From: Sinohyriopsis cumingii
Lineage: Eukaryota > Mollusca > Bivalvia > Unionida > Unionidae
DNA length: 64,000 nt
Assembly (NCBI GenBank): GCA_028554795.2
Contig: CM068839.1
Coordinates: 18,304,043-18,368,042 of the forward strand
Direction: 5' to 3'
Shown here: positions 9,414 to 18,337 of the stretch, piece by piece
Numbering within the stretch: the stretch's first letter is position 1
Layout of the letters: each line of letters starts with the position of its first letter
The notes under the pieces: model-generated
Seen by the model: the letters and a program-made list of their open reading frames with translations, nothing else
Told to the model about the DNA's origin: nothing
Database searches by the model: none
Program-made: the position numbers and the translations under genes

Positions 9414-10740
9414 TTTTCGAACTCCAATTCCAGTGAGTGAAATCGCGTTAGCAAAGCTCAGTGTGTATCACAGCTGGCCCAATGTTAGGTCGGCATCATT
9501 TGGTGGTCTGCAGCCAAATAATTCATTCCTGTTCGGGAAAAGCAAAGCCGACTCCGGCGAACAGGGTGAACTTGACTGGAATACAATTACACTTCCCACT
9601 GGGAGTTATCAGATCGAAGAAATCAATAATGAGATACAACGCCAAATAAAACGAATCACCGGCAAGGAAGCCAAAATATCTATAACAGCTCATGAACCAA
9701 CGCTGTCTGCGGTCATTGAAATCTCAACGCCAGGATACGCCGTGGATATTTATAACAGCTCAATCCGAACATTATTAGGATGGCCAAAGGCCCCCGAGGT
9801 TAAACCTCGTCCACCAAAACCTGAAAAATCGGATTTTATGACCTATAAAGAAGCACTACACGACCTCGAGTACAATTATTATTTACTCCTTGCAGATCAA
9901 TTACTAGCAAGAAAAAGTACTTTAATGCCCGATACTTGGAGTATAGAAGCTCCACGTGTTAAGGGGGGGCAGGAGCTCCGTGTTTACCGTCTAGATGATA
10001 TAGAATCTGAATTATTTATTCCGATCAATCTAGTACATAAACAACAGCTACAACTCCTGCGAGTATATTTCCAAGATTATATTTCTGATTTAACAAGTCC
10101 GCGTGATAATATTATCACAACCATAGAAAAACTAAACAAACTCGCATCGGCCATGGAAACTATAAATCTAAGAATAATTCAGGCTTTACTGGATCTTAAA
10201 GACTATATCGATGATAATTATAGACAGATAGCCAGAGCAGATTTTGCAATTAAATATGGTATTCAAGTGAATGATATTTCAGATTTTAAATTTCCTGGAT
10301 ATAACGTGCCCGAGCTGAGAAAATCAGTCTCTGATCTCATCGATCAATCTTTCGAAGATATTCTTGCCGCGTACGAACGAATAAAACCACAACCTGTTAT
10401 TCTCAAGCACGACAACAGTACAGCATCCGATGGCAGACACATCTCACCCGGGATCGTAAATATCACAGATGTTATTGCGGTCAATCTTGTATGTGACGTC
10501 ATCGATGGCAGTTACAGCGCATCAGATACTACGACGGCACAACAGGGGTTTATCCTGTATACGTTCACACCAAGAGACCCCCCTGGTTTTCTGATTGTGC
10601 AAGAACCAATCAATCCGGTCTATCTACGGTGTCATAACCCGTGGTTGTCAACGATAAATTTCAAACTCACCGACCAGAGGGGGAATTTGTTGGACCTGCG
10701 TGACGAGACTGTTAGTATAAACTTACTGGTGAAGTCCTAA
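9316..10740 (+). CDS. A8: large structural protein, candidate vertex/penton-like, 474 aa
   Basis: Conserved with B (47981-49303) at both ends: N-terminal ISVSSTTPEFGINF and PIPVSEIALAKL, a LPTGSYQIEEINNEIQRQI segment, then SSIRTLLGW. A variable helical middle (residues about 160-360) leads to a C-terminal beta domain ending INPVYLRCHNPW, LTDQRGNLLDLR and a hydrophobic strand. From memory, the closing TDQ.G...D.R.E pattern occurs in Polinton-like proteins suspected to sit at capsid vertices. The penton assignment is inference; the coding status is secure because length, order and ends are conserved while the middle varies. It starts inside the A7 tail, after AAATAAATA. Confidence 0.8.
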   Translation: MSIELLQQIVTNTTPVRTTMISVSSTTPEFGINFRTPIPVSEIALAKLSVYHSWPNVRSASFGGLQPNNSFLFGKSKADSGEQGELDWNTITLPTGSYQIEEINNEIQRQIKRITGKEAKISITAHEPTLSAVIEISTPGYAVDIYNSSIRTLLGWPKAPEVKPRPPKPEKSDFMTYKEALHDLEYNYYLLLADQLLARKSTLMPDTWSIEAPRVKGGQELRVYRLDDIESELFIPINLVHKQQLQLLRVYFQDYISDLTSPRDNIITTIEKLNKLASAMETINLRIIQALLDLKDYIDDNYRQIARADFAIKYGIQVNDISDFKFPGYNVPELRKSVSDLIDQSFEDILAAYERIKPQPVILKHDNSTASDGRHISPGIVNITDVIAVNLVCDVIDGSYSASDTTTAQQGFILYTFTPRDPPGFLIVQEPINPVYLRCHNPWLSTINFKLTDQRGNLLDLRDETVSINLLVKS

Positions 10741-10848
10741 GTCAAGGGATCCATAATATTTATAATAGTTTTTTTTTCTGCACTGATCCATTTTCGTCAT
10801 TTTATCGTGCAAATACCCTATCAAAACCAGCATAAGTTATCGTTGAAA

Positions 10849-10858
10849 GTGCTAGCAC
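10849..10858. promoter_or_regulatory. 10-bp palindrome GTGCTAGCAC
   Basis: It lies in the 145-base spacer between A8 and A9, shortly before the A9 start, and is a further member of the GCTAGC palindrome set. Confidence 0.35.
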
Positions 10859-10885
10859 GCATTTAAAAAAAAAAGGTTGTGTATA

Positions 10886-11173
10886 ATGTATCAACCCGAG
10901 TACATTCATGCACGAGTTCATATTCATGATAAGCAAATTCTTTACGAGGCAATAAAAACCGCATTTCAAATACAGACATTCCCAGAACAGTATTTCCCCG
11001 TTAAAATAGTTATTGACGTGTATGGTGACGAAGACTTCTTGTTAACTCCGTCACAATTAACAGAGCTACAGCAAAATCATATGATCATAGTTTGGTGTCA
11101 ACGAGAACAGATTATGAACTATTCTCATTCCTGTATTGATGTTGAAACGCTTAAGCAAATCCTGAAAATCTGA
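10886..11173 (+). CDS. A9: small protein of unknown function, 95 aa
   Basis: The start is at the ATG after GTGTATA. The protein is balanced in composition (VKIVIDVYGDEDFLL, then NHMIIVWCQREQ), fits a small alpha/beta fold and has no membrane segment. I see no homologue in element B. A hairpin with poly-A/poly-T tracts follows the stop. It could be an accessory gene of element A; the lack of a second copy leaves the coding status less certain. Confidence 0.55.
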   Translation: MYQPEYIHARVHIHDKQILYEAIKTAFQIQTFPEQYFPVKIVIDVYGDEDFLLTPSQLTELQQNHMIIVWCQREQIMNYSHSCIDVETLKQILKI

Positions 11174-11175
11174 AA

Positions 11176-11240
11176 GCGCCCTTCACTTGAGAAACTCTTT
11201 GAGTTTCCAAGGGCAAAAAAAATAATACACTTTTTTTTTT
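11176..11240 (+). terminator. hairpin with A and T tracts after A9 (possible transcript end)
   Basis: Arms GAAACTC and GAGTTTC around a TTT loop (11191-11207) are enclosed by CCCTT/AAGGG, then a run of A and, 12 bases on, ten T. The same AAACTC-NNN-GAGTTT hairpin occurs twice in each TIR of element A. In a eukaryote a hairpin is not a standard terminator, so its role is uncertain; it lies where the plus-strand and minus-strand genes converge. Confidence 0.4.
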
Positions 11241-11340
11241 ACCCGTGGAAATGTGCTTTACACTCCAAGCGGGGGGGGGGGGGCGCTAGCGTTCTCAGGT
11301 TCTACTTTCACTTTGTGCTGTGAGTCACACGCTATGCGGT

Positions 11341-11757
11341 TTATACTTCCTTGTCGGCCTCGTAGTCAGAAACACTAGTATTTTTGTCAGAAATGCAAGG
11401 CATTTCCGTGTCTAGATTCTTTATATAACCTTTTAACCGTCTCACCCTGGTGCTAATTAATTTTCGAGTCTCATACTCTTGTGACAATCCAAGACGAATC
11501 TTCTCAACTGCACGGCACAGTGGAATAAATTCAGATACCTGATTTTCAGTTATCCCGGCAAGTGATCTGTAAACACGATCTTGCAAACCCTTAATGAACC
11601 TATAACGAGCAGGGAGATTGTTCTTCCCCAAGCGTGATAGCTCATTCAAGGATTCAAAATCTGACATAATTGTTTCAGTGTCTAGTAAAATATTAAAACC
11701 TCGCTGTTGTAATTCTTTAATTTCAACAAGTATGGTATTTATATTTTCGTGATTCAT
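11341..11757 (-). CDS. A10: conserved helical protein of unknown function, 138 aa
   Basis: It matches B10 (55026-55418) along most of its length: MN.E.IN.IL.EI..L at the start, then LPARYRFIKGLQ, then a Glu/Arg-rich helical part (AVEKIRLGL). I chose the ATG at 11757 because the B copy aligns from MNIEDINNIL; an upstream ATG would add 29 unconserved residues. It is mostly helical and has no recognised domain. In both elements it lies next to the free HNH gene and Cys-rich gene on the minus strand, so it may be an early or replication-linked gene (inference). Confidence 0.75.
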   Translation of the reverse strand: MNHENINTILVEIKELQQRGFNILLDTETIMSDFESLNELSRLGKNNLPARYRFIKGLQDRVYRSLAGITENQVSEFIPLCRAVEKIRLGLSQEYETRKLISTRVRRLKGYIKNLDTEMPCISDKNTSVSDYEADKEV

Positions 11758-11844
11758 ATTATTATATATTTTTATATTTTTAATAGAAACACTTTGCATG
11801 AGAAACGCTAGCTTTCCAAAACAAAACGAGACAGTCGGAAACAT

Positions 11845-12430
11845 TTATCCCCTGCAAGGGCCTAGATCGTCAAATAACGTTCTAGAACCCCACGAGGACT
11901 GCTTCCGACATGACAATACAACATGTAACACGAAACACTTTATCCCCTGCAAGAGCCTCTAGATCGTCAAATAACGTTCTATAGGCTCAAGAGGACGTGT
12001 TTAGTGAATTGACAAGGACAAACATATAACACGTAACTTATCCTAAGGACGGACCCCTCTGACTGCCAAGTGACTCAGAGGCACATTTATTTACAAGACG
12101 AGACAGCCCTGGCTTCTAGGATCGAGTTCTCTAGCAGGCCCGGCAAACATTTATTTGACAACACAAACAACCTTTACCTCTGATTCGAATATCACAGCAA
12201 GCAAAGGTACAATGAACATGTAATCTTATCCTAAGAGACGGTACAGAACAGACAACCTTTACCTCTGATTCGAGTATCACAGCAAGCAAAGGTACAATGA
12301 ACATGTAATCTTATCCTAAGAGACGGTACAGAACAGACAACCTTTAACCTCTGATTCGAGTATGACAGCAAGTAAAGGCACAATGAACATGTAATCTTAT
12401 CCTAACTTATCCTAAAACCTTATCCTATGA
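11845..12430. repeat. hairpin and direct-repeat array in element A
   Basis: Two related hairpins share the loop CAAATA: one near 11860-11893 and one at about 11956-11991, the latter with arms GAGCCTCTAGATCGT and ACGTTCTATAGGCTC (13 of 15 pairs). A third has arms CCTCTGA/TCAGAGG near 12057-12082. Then an 85-bp unit (starting CAACCTTTACCTC) is repeated three times from 12168, 12253 and 12338. No gene fits here. Structured RNA precursors or an origin/regulatory region are possible. Confidence 0.7.
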
Positions 12431-12464
12431 CGACACAAACATACACAGGTGGGTCATTTTCTAC

Positions 12465-12660
12465 GGTCAGCAGCAGAGCAAAACCATCCATTGAATCGAC
12501 CATTGGATGGTGCACAAAAGACACCCGCCATTGGCGGATTAAATTTATGGTTTTGCTTGCGCGTGCTGACTTTCGATCGACCCAAAGGTCTTAGGGAGCG
12601 ATTTCGTATATAACCCAACTGTTACTTGCGAGTTGGAAATTCGCTCTAGCAGTGGGCGGG
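12465..12660. other. branched inverted-repeat structure
   Basis: Long arms GTCAGCA plus AGCAAAACCAT (from about 12460) pair with ATGGTTTTGCT plus TGCTGAC (to about 12572) and enclose two hairpins, CCATCCA/TGGATGG and CGCCA/TGGCG. Just after lies another nested pair, GAGCGA..TTTC / GAAATTCGCTC enclosing CCAACT/AGTTGG. The first arm also contains CAGCAGCAGAG, resembling the element terminus. It could fold as RNA or as a cruciform. Confidence 0.6.
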
Positions 12661-12891
12661 ACTTGTTTAAAATATTTTAATTGTATGTTTTCTTAAGCGC
12701 GGTCATATAACAAGCACAGAAGAGCAAAACAGTCGGATATATTCAGTAAAACGAGGATATTGTTTGTAAAAAAATATATATTCTACGGTAAATAAATGAT
12801 TACATGTTATGAACTCGATAAAATATTTTATCAAGGTGGCTTTCTTAGGGGGAGCAAATCCTCTGACCAGCAACGACAACTCTGCAAAGCG
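12661..12891. other. spacer after the hairpin region
   Basis: AT-rich DNA without a recognised gene or repeat, between the hairpin array and the HNH pseudogene. Confidence 0.4.
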
Positions 12892-13428
12892 TTACACACT
12901 CTCGGAGGAGTTATCGTCGTTTGTGTCAACGATAAGAGTTATATAACAGAATGAAATCTTCTGTTTGAGCTTCTTTGAAAATGCTGTTTTGTAGATCCCA
13001 TCTGCGACATGCTGTACAGAAGGTGGACAAATACCGAAATACCTACCGGCTGCGCTCATTGATTGAAATATTATTTCTTCACGAGTCTCAACATTCACAG
13101 ATTTCACTGCTCTTCTTATAGCTGTTTTACATTTAACTCTTCCTCGTATGGTATTCTTGCTCTGAGTGATCGCTTGAAGGTTTTCAATACTGTTATCAAG
13201 TCTGTTCCCGTTAATATGATCAATGACAAGGCCTTTTAGGGATCTCTCCGTTAAAAACCTCATAGACGAAACGATGACATAAATACCTCCCTTTCCTAAC
13301 AGTAAATCTTAAATAACCAGCATTATCAACTGTACCAACTTGTTTCCTCAGCCTGTAGTTTCTCACTATGCATCTCGGTTTGCCTCATAATTTGGAATAG
13401 TTGGATGTCGGACGAATTCTTGATTCAT
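12892..13428 (-). pseudogene. A11: broken HNH homing-endonuclease-like gene
   Basis: Counterpart of the intact B gene at 55637-56143. The start (MNQEF, then PNYEANRD) is recognisable at 13428, but an in-frame TAG occurs at 13366-13368, with a shift there and a second shift at about 13240-13260. The last third keeps the HNH core (VIDHINGNRLDNSIENLQAI) and a NUMOD-like repeat (SAAGRYFGICPPSV). It is the only clearly broken gene of element A, which suggests the endonuclease is dispensable. Confidence 0.85.
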
Positions 13429-13455
13429 TATACTATAAGCAAATCATTGTCTAAT

Positions 13456-13746
13456 TCATAATTTGTCTGAAAACTTATTTATGTAATCACGCTCGCATTT
13501 GAGAGCGTTATCACAGTCTGGATTTTTTTTATCATAATACCGTTTTAGTTCTCGATAGCGTTTTCCACCACACGCTGAACATAATTGCGTTTTTCCTCGT
13601 ACTCCAATGCCGCATCTGATACACGGTATCGGTCCTAGACTCCCACCGCGGACCTGTTGAGCATGTTGTCCACAGTATTCGCCTCTGCAGGGTTTGCTAC
13701 ACGGCGCTGATAAATTTAGTTTGATCCACTTGCATTGGTTCATCAT
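13456..13746 (-). CDS. A12: Cys-rich zinc-binding protein, 96 aa
   Basis: Many paired cysteines (CKW, PCSKPCRGEYCGQH, PCIRCGIGVRGKTQLCSACGGKR) form two probable zinc sites, followed by a basic segment (RYRELKRYYDKK). The homologue in B (56157-56480) keeps every Cys pair. It is divergently transcribed from the polymerase gene with only 42 bases between, so the two share a promoter region. DNA binding or transcriptional control is inferred. The second Met (13743) is an equally possible start and aligns with the B protein. Confidence 0.8.
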   Translation of the reverse strand: MMNQCKWIKLNLSAPCSKPCRGEYCGQHAQQVRGGSLGPIPCIRCGIGVRGKTQLCSACGGKRYRELKRYYDKKNPDCDNALKCERDYINKFSDKL

Positions 13747-13788
13747 ATAATATATTTGTCTATTTAAATATTTGTCTTAATTATAATA
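13747..13788. promoter_or_regulatory. divergent promoter region A12 / A13
   Basis: This 42-base AT-only-like spacer (TATAATATATT, TATTTAAATA, AATTATAATA) separates two start codons facing away from each other. The same divergent layout is kept in B (56481-56519). Confidence 0.5.
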
Positions 13789-16700
13789 ATGGGTTTTGAA
13801 AGACTATCCAGAATAAAACCCATATCAGGTTCTAGATTCGATCTTGACCGGTTAACCGCTGATCCACGACGAAGAGAGTTAGCAGAGGTAATTGGTGTTA
13901 TCAAGAATGCCAAAGAAGAGTTTCGTCGTGATGGTGCCGCACACACGTGGTCTTCGTATAAAATTATCCTCGGAAACGCGAGCATTTCTCGTGACCGTAT
14001 CATTGATGCTACCATGAACGATACAATCGCGCGTAACATAATTGGGTATCTCGACGATAGAAGATATTTCGTACAGATAAAATTTATTGTTGGAGTCGGC
14101 GAGGGAACGTGGATTATCAGAGACAAACTAGACCCTGTTCTTGATGCCAGAGGCGTTCGTGGAAAAACCGTTCTGTTAAGTAAAGACTCAAAACCGGGAG
14201 TACTTGTTGGGATTGATATACCATATTATGCCAGAGCGTATCCTGTGACCGCAGTTGTTTATGGAATTTATCCGATGAAGAAACCACGCGTTGATAAACT
14301 CAAACCGATGAAGGTGTCGGTGTTGAATTGTGTAGCTGAGCGAGTAATGGAACATTTTAAAAATGCAATGCGAGGAAACGGCCTAACACCGCTAAGACAA
14401 ACTAAAATAACAGCGTGGGCGACACGAGTAGCGGATAAAGGAGCGTCAATAAATGATGTTGCTGAGCTAGAGCGATTACTAAAATTTCCTATAACGGTTT
14501 CATCGTTAACCGGTGAGGTATTGTATGAGTGTAAATACAATTCCCGTGGAACACCAATAACTATTATCGATCATAACAGTCACGCCTGGACTGACTCGGT
14601 TAGGATATTTCCGCAAGACGGTGTTGTGAAGTATTATCCGGAATTGCAAAGCAATTCTGGGAGCATGTTTGATTTTATTTATCAGATAAGTAAAACCGAT
14701 CCAGTGTCTGTGTGGTTATTCAGAAGTAGCGAAGATGGAGAATATGATCAGTTTGTGAGACCCAACGGGGAAATATACAGAACAATGGCGTTACAGCAGG
14801 AAATGAAAAAACTCGCAGAAAAATATCATGCTGGCAACACTGATACGTTACTGACACACTGTTTTACTGTCCCGGGTGTTGTCGCGCATGTAGCCCGGGA
14901 ACGAAATTCATGGAGACCAACTCCGAAAAGTTTTCTTGCTGATATCCAGCAGAGCTGTGTCGAATACGGACACGGCGGTTTGTGGAATACTCAGTATGAT
15001 CACCGCGGTATGATATCCGTGGACATGACGGCGTGTTATCCAGGAAGTTTCCTTGGGCGTGGAGAATGCAGCGAATATTTTAAACGGTTTGGCCACGCTG
15101 GCAATACCATGACAAGAGTAGCTGTCAACGGTGTTTTACCCGATTTTGACTTGACCGGATTTGCTTGTGTGTCGTCGTTTAAATTCGCTAAGGATTTACA
15201 TCCTGTGTGTTATGTTTGGTTTGGCAGACATTTCGTTGAGAAGCGATGGGCACCGATAGTGTTATTGCGATACATGCTTGACAGTCGAATACTGTTGTCG
15301 CTGACGGTCAGCGAAGCGATTATATGTTATTGTCGTCAAACCGAAGTTTGGTTGCCAACTCCAACGCCGGTTACGTTAGAAGAAGTCATCGAAGATTGGT
15401 CACGAGAATATCCAGAAACTTCTATCGACGCTATCATCAAGAAAGCTCCTGAAGTACTTAAAAGCAAACTCAGAAATGATGAAAGCACAGCAAAAGATCT
15501 AGGACGAAGAATAATAGGGAAATTCACTCAAGGTGGAGCGTATGATCATAAACAACATCACAGTCGATTAATCATGAACAAGACTGAATTGGATCTTATT
15601 GTCGCTGATGCAGCCACGAACAACATGTTCTGTAACCGCAAAGATGTGTTTCTGTCAAACGGGGAAAAACTAGGGACTGTTTTTAGTTATATTGACGGAG
15701 AATCATCTCAGTACATACATTTGAGATCTTCGATGCTGGCTTATGTATCCATAAATTTGTTGTCGATGATCAATAGATTCCCTGTTGCCGCAGTGAGAGT
15801 TGCAACGGATTCATTTTATATTGATAAAAAACACTCAGCGCTGTTGGATAATGTTATATCGGATGATCCATCGTGGGGCTCGTGGAGAATAAAGAATGAA
15901 ATGTTACACGGATATTGTAAATCGGCTGATGTTGAAATCGAGGATGAGTATCGCAGCGCAGAAATATCTTCGATGGTTTCGTCCGGGGCAACTTCGTTGT
16001 TGCCGCCGGTGCACGATCCTGTTACAAGACACAAAACAGTTTATCTGAACGGTCCTGGTGGTTCTGGTAAAACAACTCGAGCGATTGAATTATTTAGAAA
16101 CTCTGACATGATTGTGCTAACACCCACACACACACTTGCCAGGGAGATGAGACAACGGGATGTTAACGCGTGCACGTATCACAGTTTTTTCAAATACAGC
16201 GGCGGCACGTGGACACCTGAACGAATGGGAACGAAATATATTCCCGAGAAAATCATCTGGGATGAGATAGACACTGTGCCGTTGGATACATTAAAACAGT
16301 TTCTGGATTGGCTGCTAAAGAAAAATACCGCAGTGGTGATGTGCGGCGATCATGGTCAACCACCCCCATTTACAGGTGAATCTCCACACGAGTGGCTGAA
16401 AACTTTTGTAGATTATTATGAGGAAATAACTAACGATGTTAGAGCACTCGATGAAACGCTGAAAGAGTTTAAGGCACTGATCAGGCTACAAACCAATAAA
16501 GTCCAGTGTGAGATAATGCGTGAAATAATTCCAGAGACTTCGCTGAGCGACTTTTGGGAAACGTGGAAACCAGGTGATTTAATTGTGGCAAGTAGAAAGA
16601 TAGTCAGGGACACACTTCAGCAGCGGTTATTTCAGTTACATCAGAAGAAATTTCCCATGTTGCCAGTGCCGTTGTGTTATAGACCAGCTGATACGCGATT

Positions 16701-17313
16701 GCAGAATATTGATGTTGATATTCCAGGGCGCCTGACTGCGTCGGGTCCGGAGAAACAGAATTTAGTATTAAATGATATTGTCACAGTTGATGTTGATGCT
16801 GTTGAACAGGCACTGAAAATGAGCAAATCCCCGTGGACGCTAGGATACGCTATGACCATCCACAGTTCGCAGGGACTAACTATTTCAGATACAACAGTTT
16901 GGATTGTTGATGATCGCATCGAGTGGTCAAATTTAGTTTATTTAGCCGTGTCAAGAGTAAGAAGGATAGGTCAGTTACGAAGAATTGTATTAGATGATGT
17001 TGTCAACGACAGCTCAATCGCTGATGACACAATAAGAAAGAAATTAGCCGGTTACAAACAGAGCGACAAAAAAAATGGTAGAGAGTTTGATCCCAAACAA
17101 AGTTTGGATGTTGAATTTGTAATACAATTACAACAACAGCAGAATAATCACTGTGCGAGTTGTAATTGTTTATTGCTGTGGCAGTATTCGAAAAACGACC
17201 CAAGGCAATTCACCGTAGATAGAATAGATAGCAGTCGCGGTCATACACGTGAAAATGTGATGTTGACCTGTCTTGAGTGTAACCGACGCAGAGGTGTTGC
17301 TGCAGTTATTTAA
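13789..17313 (+). CDS. A13: family B DNA polymerase - SF1 helicase - HNH fusion, 1174 aa
   Basis: Replication protein. Polymerase: motif A around Asp412 (SVDMTACYPGS), a motif-B-like segment around 574-583 (RIIGKFTQGG), and motif C around Asp674 (ATDSFYI, where the usual DTD is reduced to TDS). Helicase: Walker A at 755-763 (GPGGSGKTT), Walker B at 825-828 (DEID), MCGDHGQPPPF, motif V at 1023-1031 (TIHSSQGLT) and motif VI at 1050-1059 (VYLAVSRVRR), as in SF1 Pif1/RecD-like enzymes. C-terminus: HNH-type zinc domain (CASC, then DRIDSSRGHTRENV, then CLEC). Polintons normally encode protein-primed polymerase without helicase; this three-part fusion is unusual. I could not place exonuclease motifs in the first 400 residues. 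The frame is intact; the B copy is broken twice. Confidence 0.92.
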   Translation: MGFERLSRIKPISGSRFDLDRLTADPRRRELAEVIGVIKNAKEEFRRDGAAHTWSSYKIILGNASISRDRIIDATMNDTIARNIIGYLDDRRYFVQIKFIVGVGEGTWIIRDKLDPVLDARGVRGKTVLLSKDSKPGVLVGIDIPYYARAYPVTAVVYGIYPMKKPRVDKLKPMKVSVLNCVAERVMEHFKNAMRGNGLTPLRQTKITAWATRVADKGASINDVAELERLLKFPITVSSLTGEVLYECKYNSRGTPITIIDHNSHAWTDSVRIFPQDGVVKYYPELQSNSGSMFDFIYQISKTDPVSVWLFRSSEDGEYDQFVRPNGEIYRTMALQQEMKKLAEKYHAGNTDTLLTHCFTVPGVVAHVARERNSWRPTPKSFLADIQQSCVEYGHGGLWNTQYDHRGMISVDMTACYPGSFLGRGECSEYFKRFGHAGNTMTRVAVNGVLPDFDLTGFACVSSFKFAKDLHPVCYVWFGRHFVEKRWAPIVLLRYMLDSRILLSLTVSEAIICYCRQTEVWLPTPTPVTLEEVIEDWSREYPETSIDAIIKKAPEVLKSKLRNDESTAKDLGRRIIGKFTQGGAYDHKQHHSRLIMNKTELDLIVADAATNNMFCNRKDVFLSNGEKLGTVFSYIDGESSQYIHLRSSMLAYVSINLLSMINRFPVAAVRVATDSFYIDKKHSALLDNVISDDPSWGSWRIKNEMLHGYCKSADVEIEDEYRSAEISSMVSSGATSLLPPVHDPVTRHKTVYLNGPGGSGKTTRAIELFRNSDMIVLTPTHTLAREMRQRDVNACTYHSFFKYSGGTWTPERMGTKYIPEKIIWDEIDTVPLDTLKQFLDWLLKKNTAVVMCGDHGQPPPFTGESPHEWLKTFVDYYEEITNDVRALDETLKEFKALIRLQTNKVQCEIMREIIPETSLSDFWETWKPGDLIVASRKIVRDTLQQRLFQLHQKKFPMLPVPLCYRPADTRLQNIDVDIPGRLTASGPEKQNLVLNDIVTVDVDAVEQALKMSKSPWTLGYAMTIHSSQGLTISDTTVWIVDDRIEWSNLVYLAVSRVRRIGQLRRIVLDDVVNDSSIADDTIRKKLAGYKQSDKKNGREFDPKQSLDVEFVIQLQQQQNNHCASCNCLLLWQYSKNDPRQFTVDRIDSSRGHTRENVMLTCLECNRRRGVAAVI

Positions 17314-17337
17314 ATGATTGAATCACTTCAGTGCGGA

Positions 17338-18327
17338 TCACTTTAGTGATCGGGGTGGTAATTGTGTATCCTCGGGAATCACCTGAAGTTGCTCGCGTTT
17401 AAATCCGCGTTGAGGAGCAGTCGAATCTAATCTGTAGATTGCGTTTCTCCCAGTTGATCTGGTTATGCTGGATATCTTATGTGTAGTAACACTCCATGTG
17501 GGATCGGTTGCTCTTTTTTTTCCTCCTTCTAGTTCGCCTGGTTCGTATAAATACCTAACGGTGACATTACCCAGCAGTGGGGACGCTAGCGTCCCTGGCT
17601 GCGTTGAAACATTTTGTTGCTGTTGTCCGCGTTCACTGACGCGGGGTATATATTTTTTTGTGATTGCATTTACAGGTCTCATGTTTGTTGTTCTGGTAAT
17701 TTCATTATTCAGTGCGGCTATCACGTTTGGCAGTCTTGCAACCCATTCACGAGATCTCGTATCGTAAATGAATTCCCTCGCGTACTGGTATCCGAATAAT
17801 CTCTCAGCGAGTGTTCTATTAAATCGCTCAACAATTGCCTGATCCCGATGAATTTCAGTATGTCCTCGTCGTATGGTAACGTTATGCTGCTTTGTCAGTG
17901 ATGACACCGCGCCCTGAAATTCCTTGCCAGGATCAACTTGTAATAATCGTGGCCAGTTTAGAGGTCCTCGTTGATAAATTCGTTTAAACGCAGAGGCGAC
18001 TTCGGACGCTGTTTTAGTCGCTAACGGTTCTGCTTCTTTGTATCTACTGGCAACATCAACTACTGTTAGCGCGTATTTGTATATTTTTCTACGGACAGTA
18101 TCATGAGGCAGGAATAGTATGTCAGCCTGATGAACTTCATTGGGCACACTAACATCAAAATGTGCAAAGTTGATTTGTCGAGGTGGTGGTAAGTAGATTT
18201 GCCATATTGCTTGTTTTGATAGCCAATTTTTGGCAACCTCGCGTGTTACTGATGCCGCGTTGGCGAGTTTATTAATTGCTGAGTTACCTCTCCAGTATCC
18301 GATTGGGGAATAATAAATCGCTTGCAT
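17338..18327 (-). CDS. A14: retrovirus-type (rve) integrase, 329 aa
   Basis: Catalyses insertion of the element ends into target DNA. The N-terminal helical region (GYWRG...WLSKQAIWQIYLPPP) precedes the catalytic core, with Asp69 (VHQADILFLP), Asp132 (LLQVDPGKEF) and Glu167 (QAIVERFNRTL), the D,D-about-34-E triad of Polinton and retroviral integrases. A C-terminal chromo/SH3-like domain carries VRYLYEPGELEGGKKR. It is convergent with A13 (24 bases between ends) and starts 10 bases after the PLA2 stop. It fits the TIRs and 5-bp duplications. A perfect palindrome GGACGCTAGCGTCC lies inside the gene at 17581-17594. Confidence 0.95.
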   Translation of the reverse strand: MQAIYYSPIGYWRGNSAINKLANAASVTREVAKNWLSKQAIWQIYLPPPRQINFAHFDVSVPNEVHQADILFLPHDTVRRKIYKYALTVVDVASRYKEAEPLATKTASEVASAFKRIYQRGPLNWPRLLQVDPGKEFQGAVSSLTKQHNVTIRRGHTEIHRDQAIVERFNRTLAERLFGYQYAREFIYDTRSREWVARLPNVIAALNNEITRTTNMRPVNAITKKYIPRVSERGQQQQNVSTQPGTLASPLLGNVTVRYLYEPGELEGGKKRATDPTWSVTTHKISSITRSTGRNAIYRLDSTAPQRGFKREQLQVIPEDTQLPPRSLK

Positions 18328-18337
18328 TTTTATTTAA

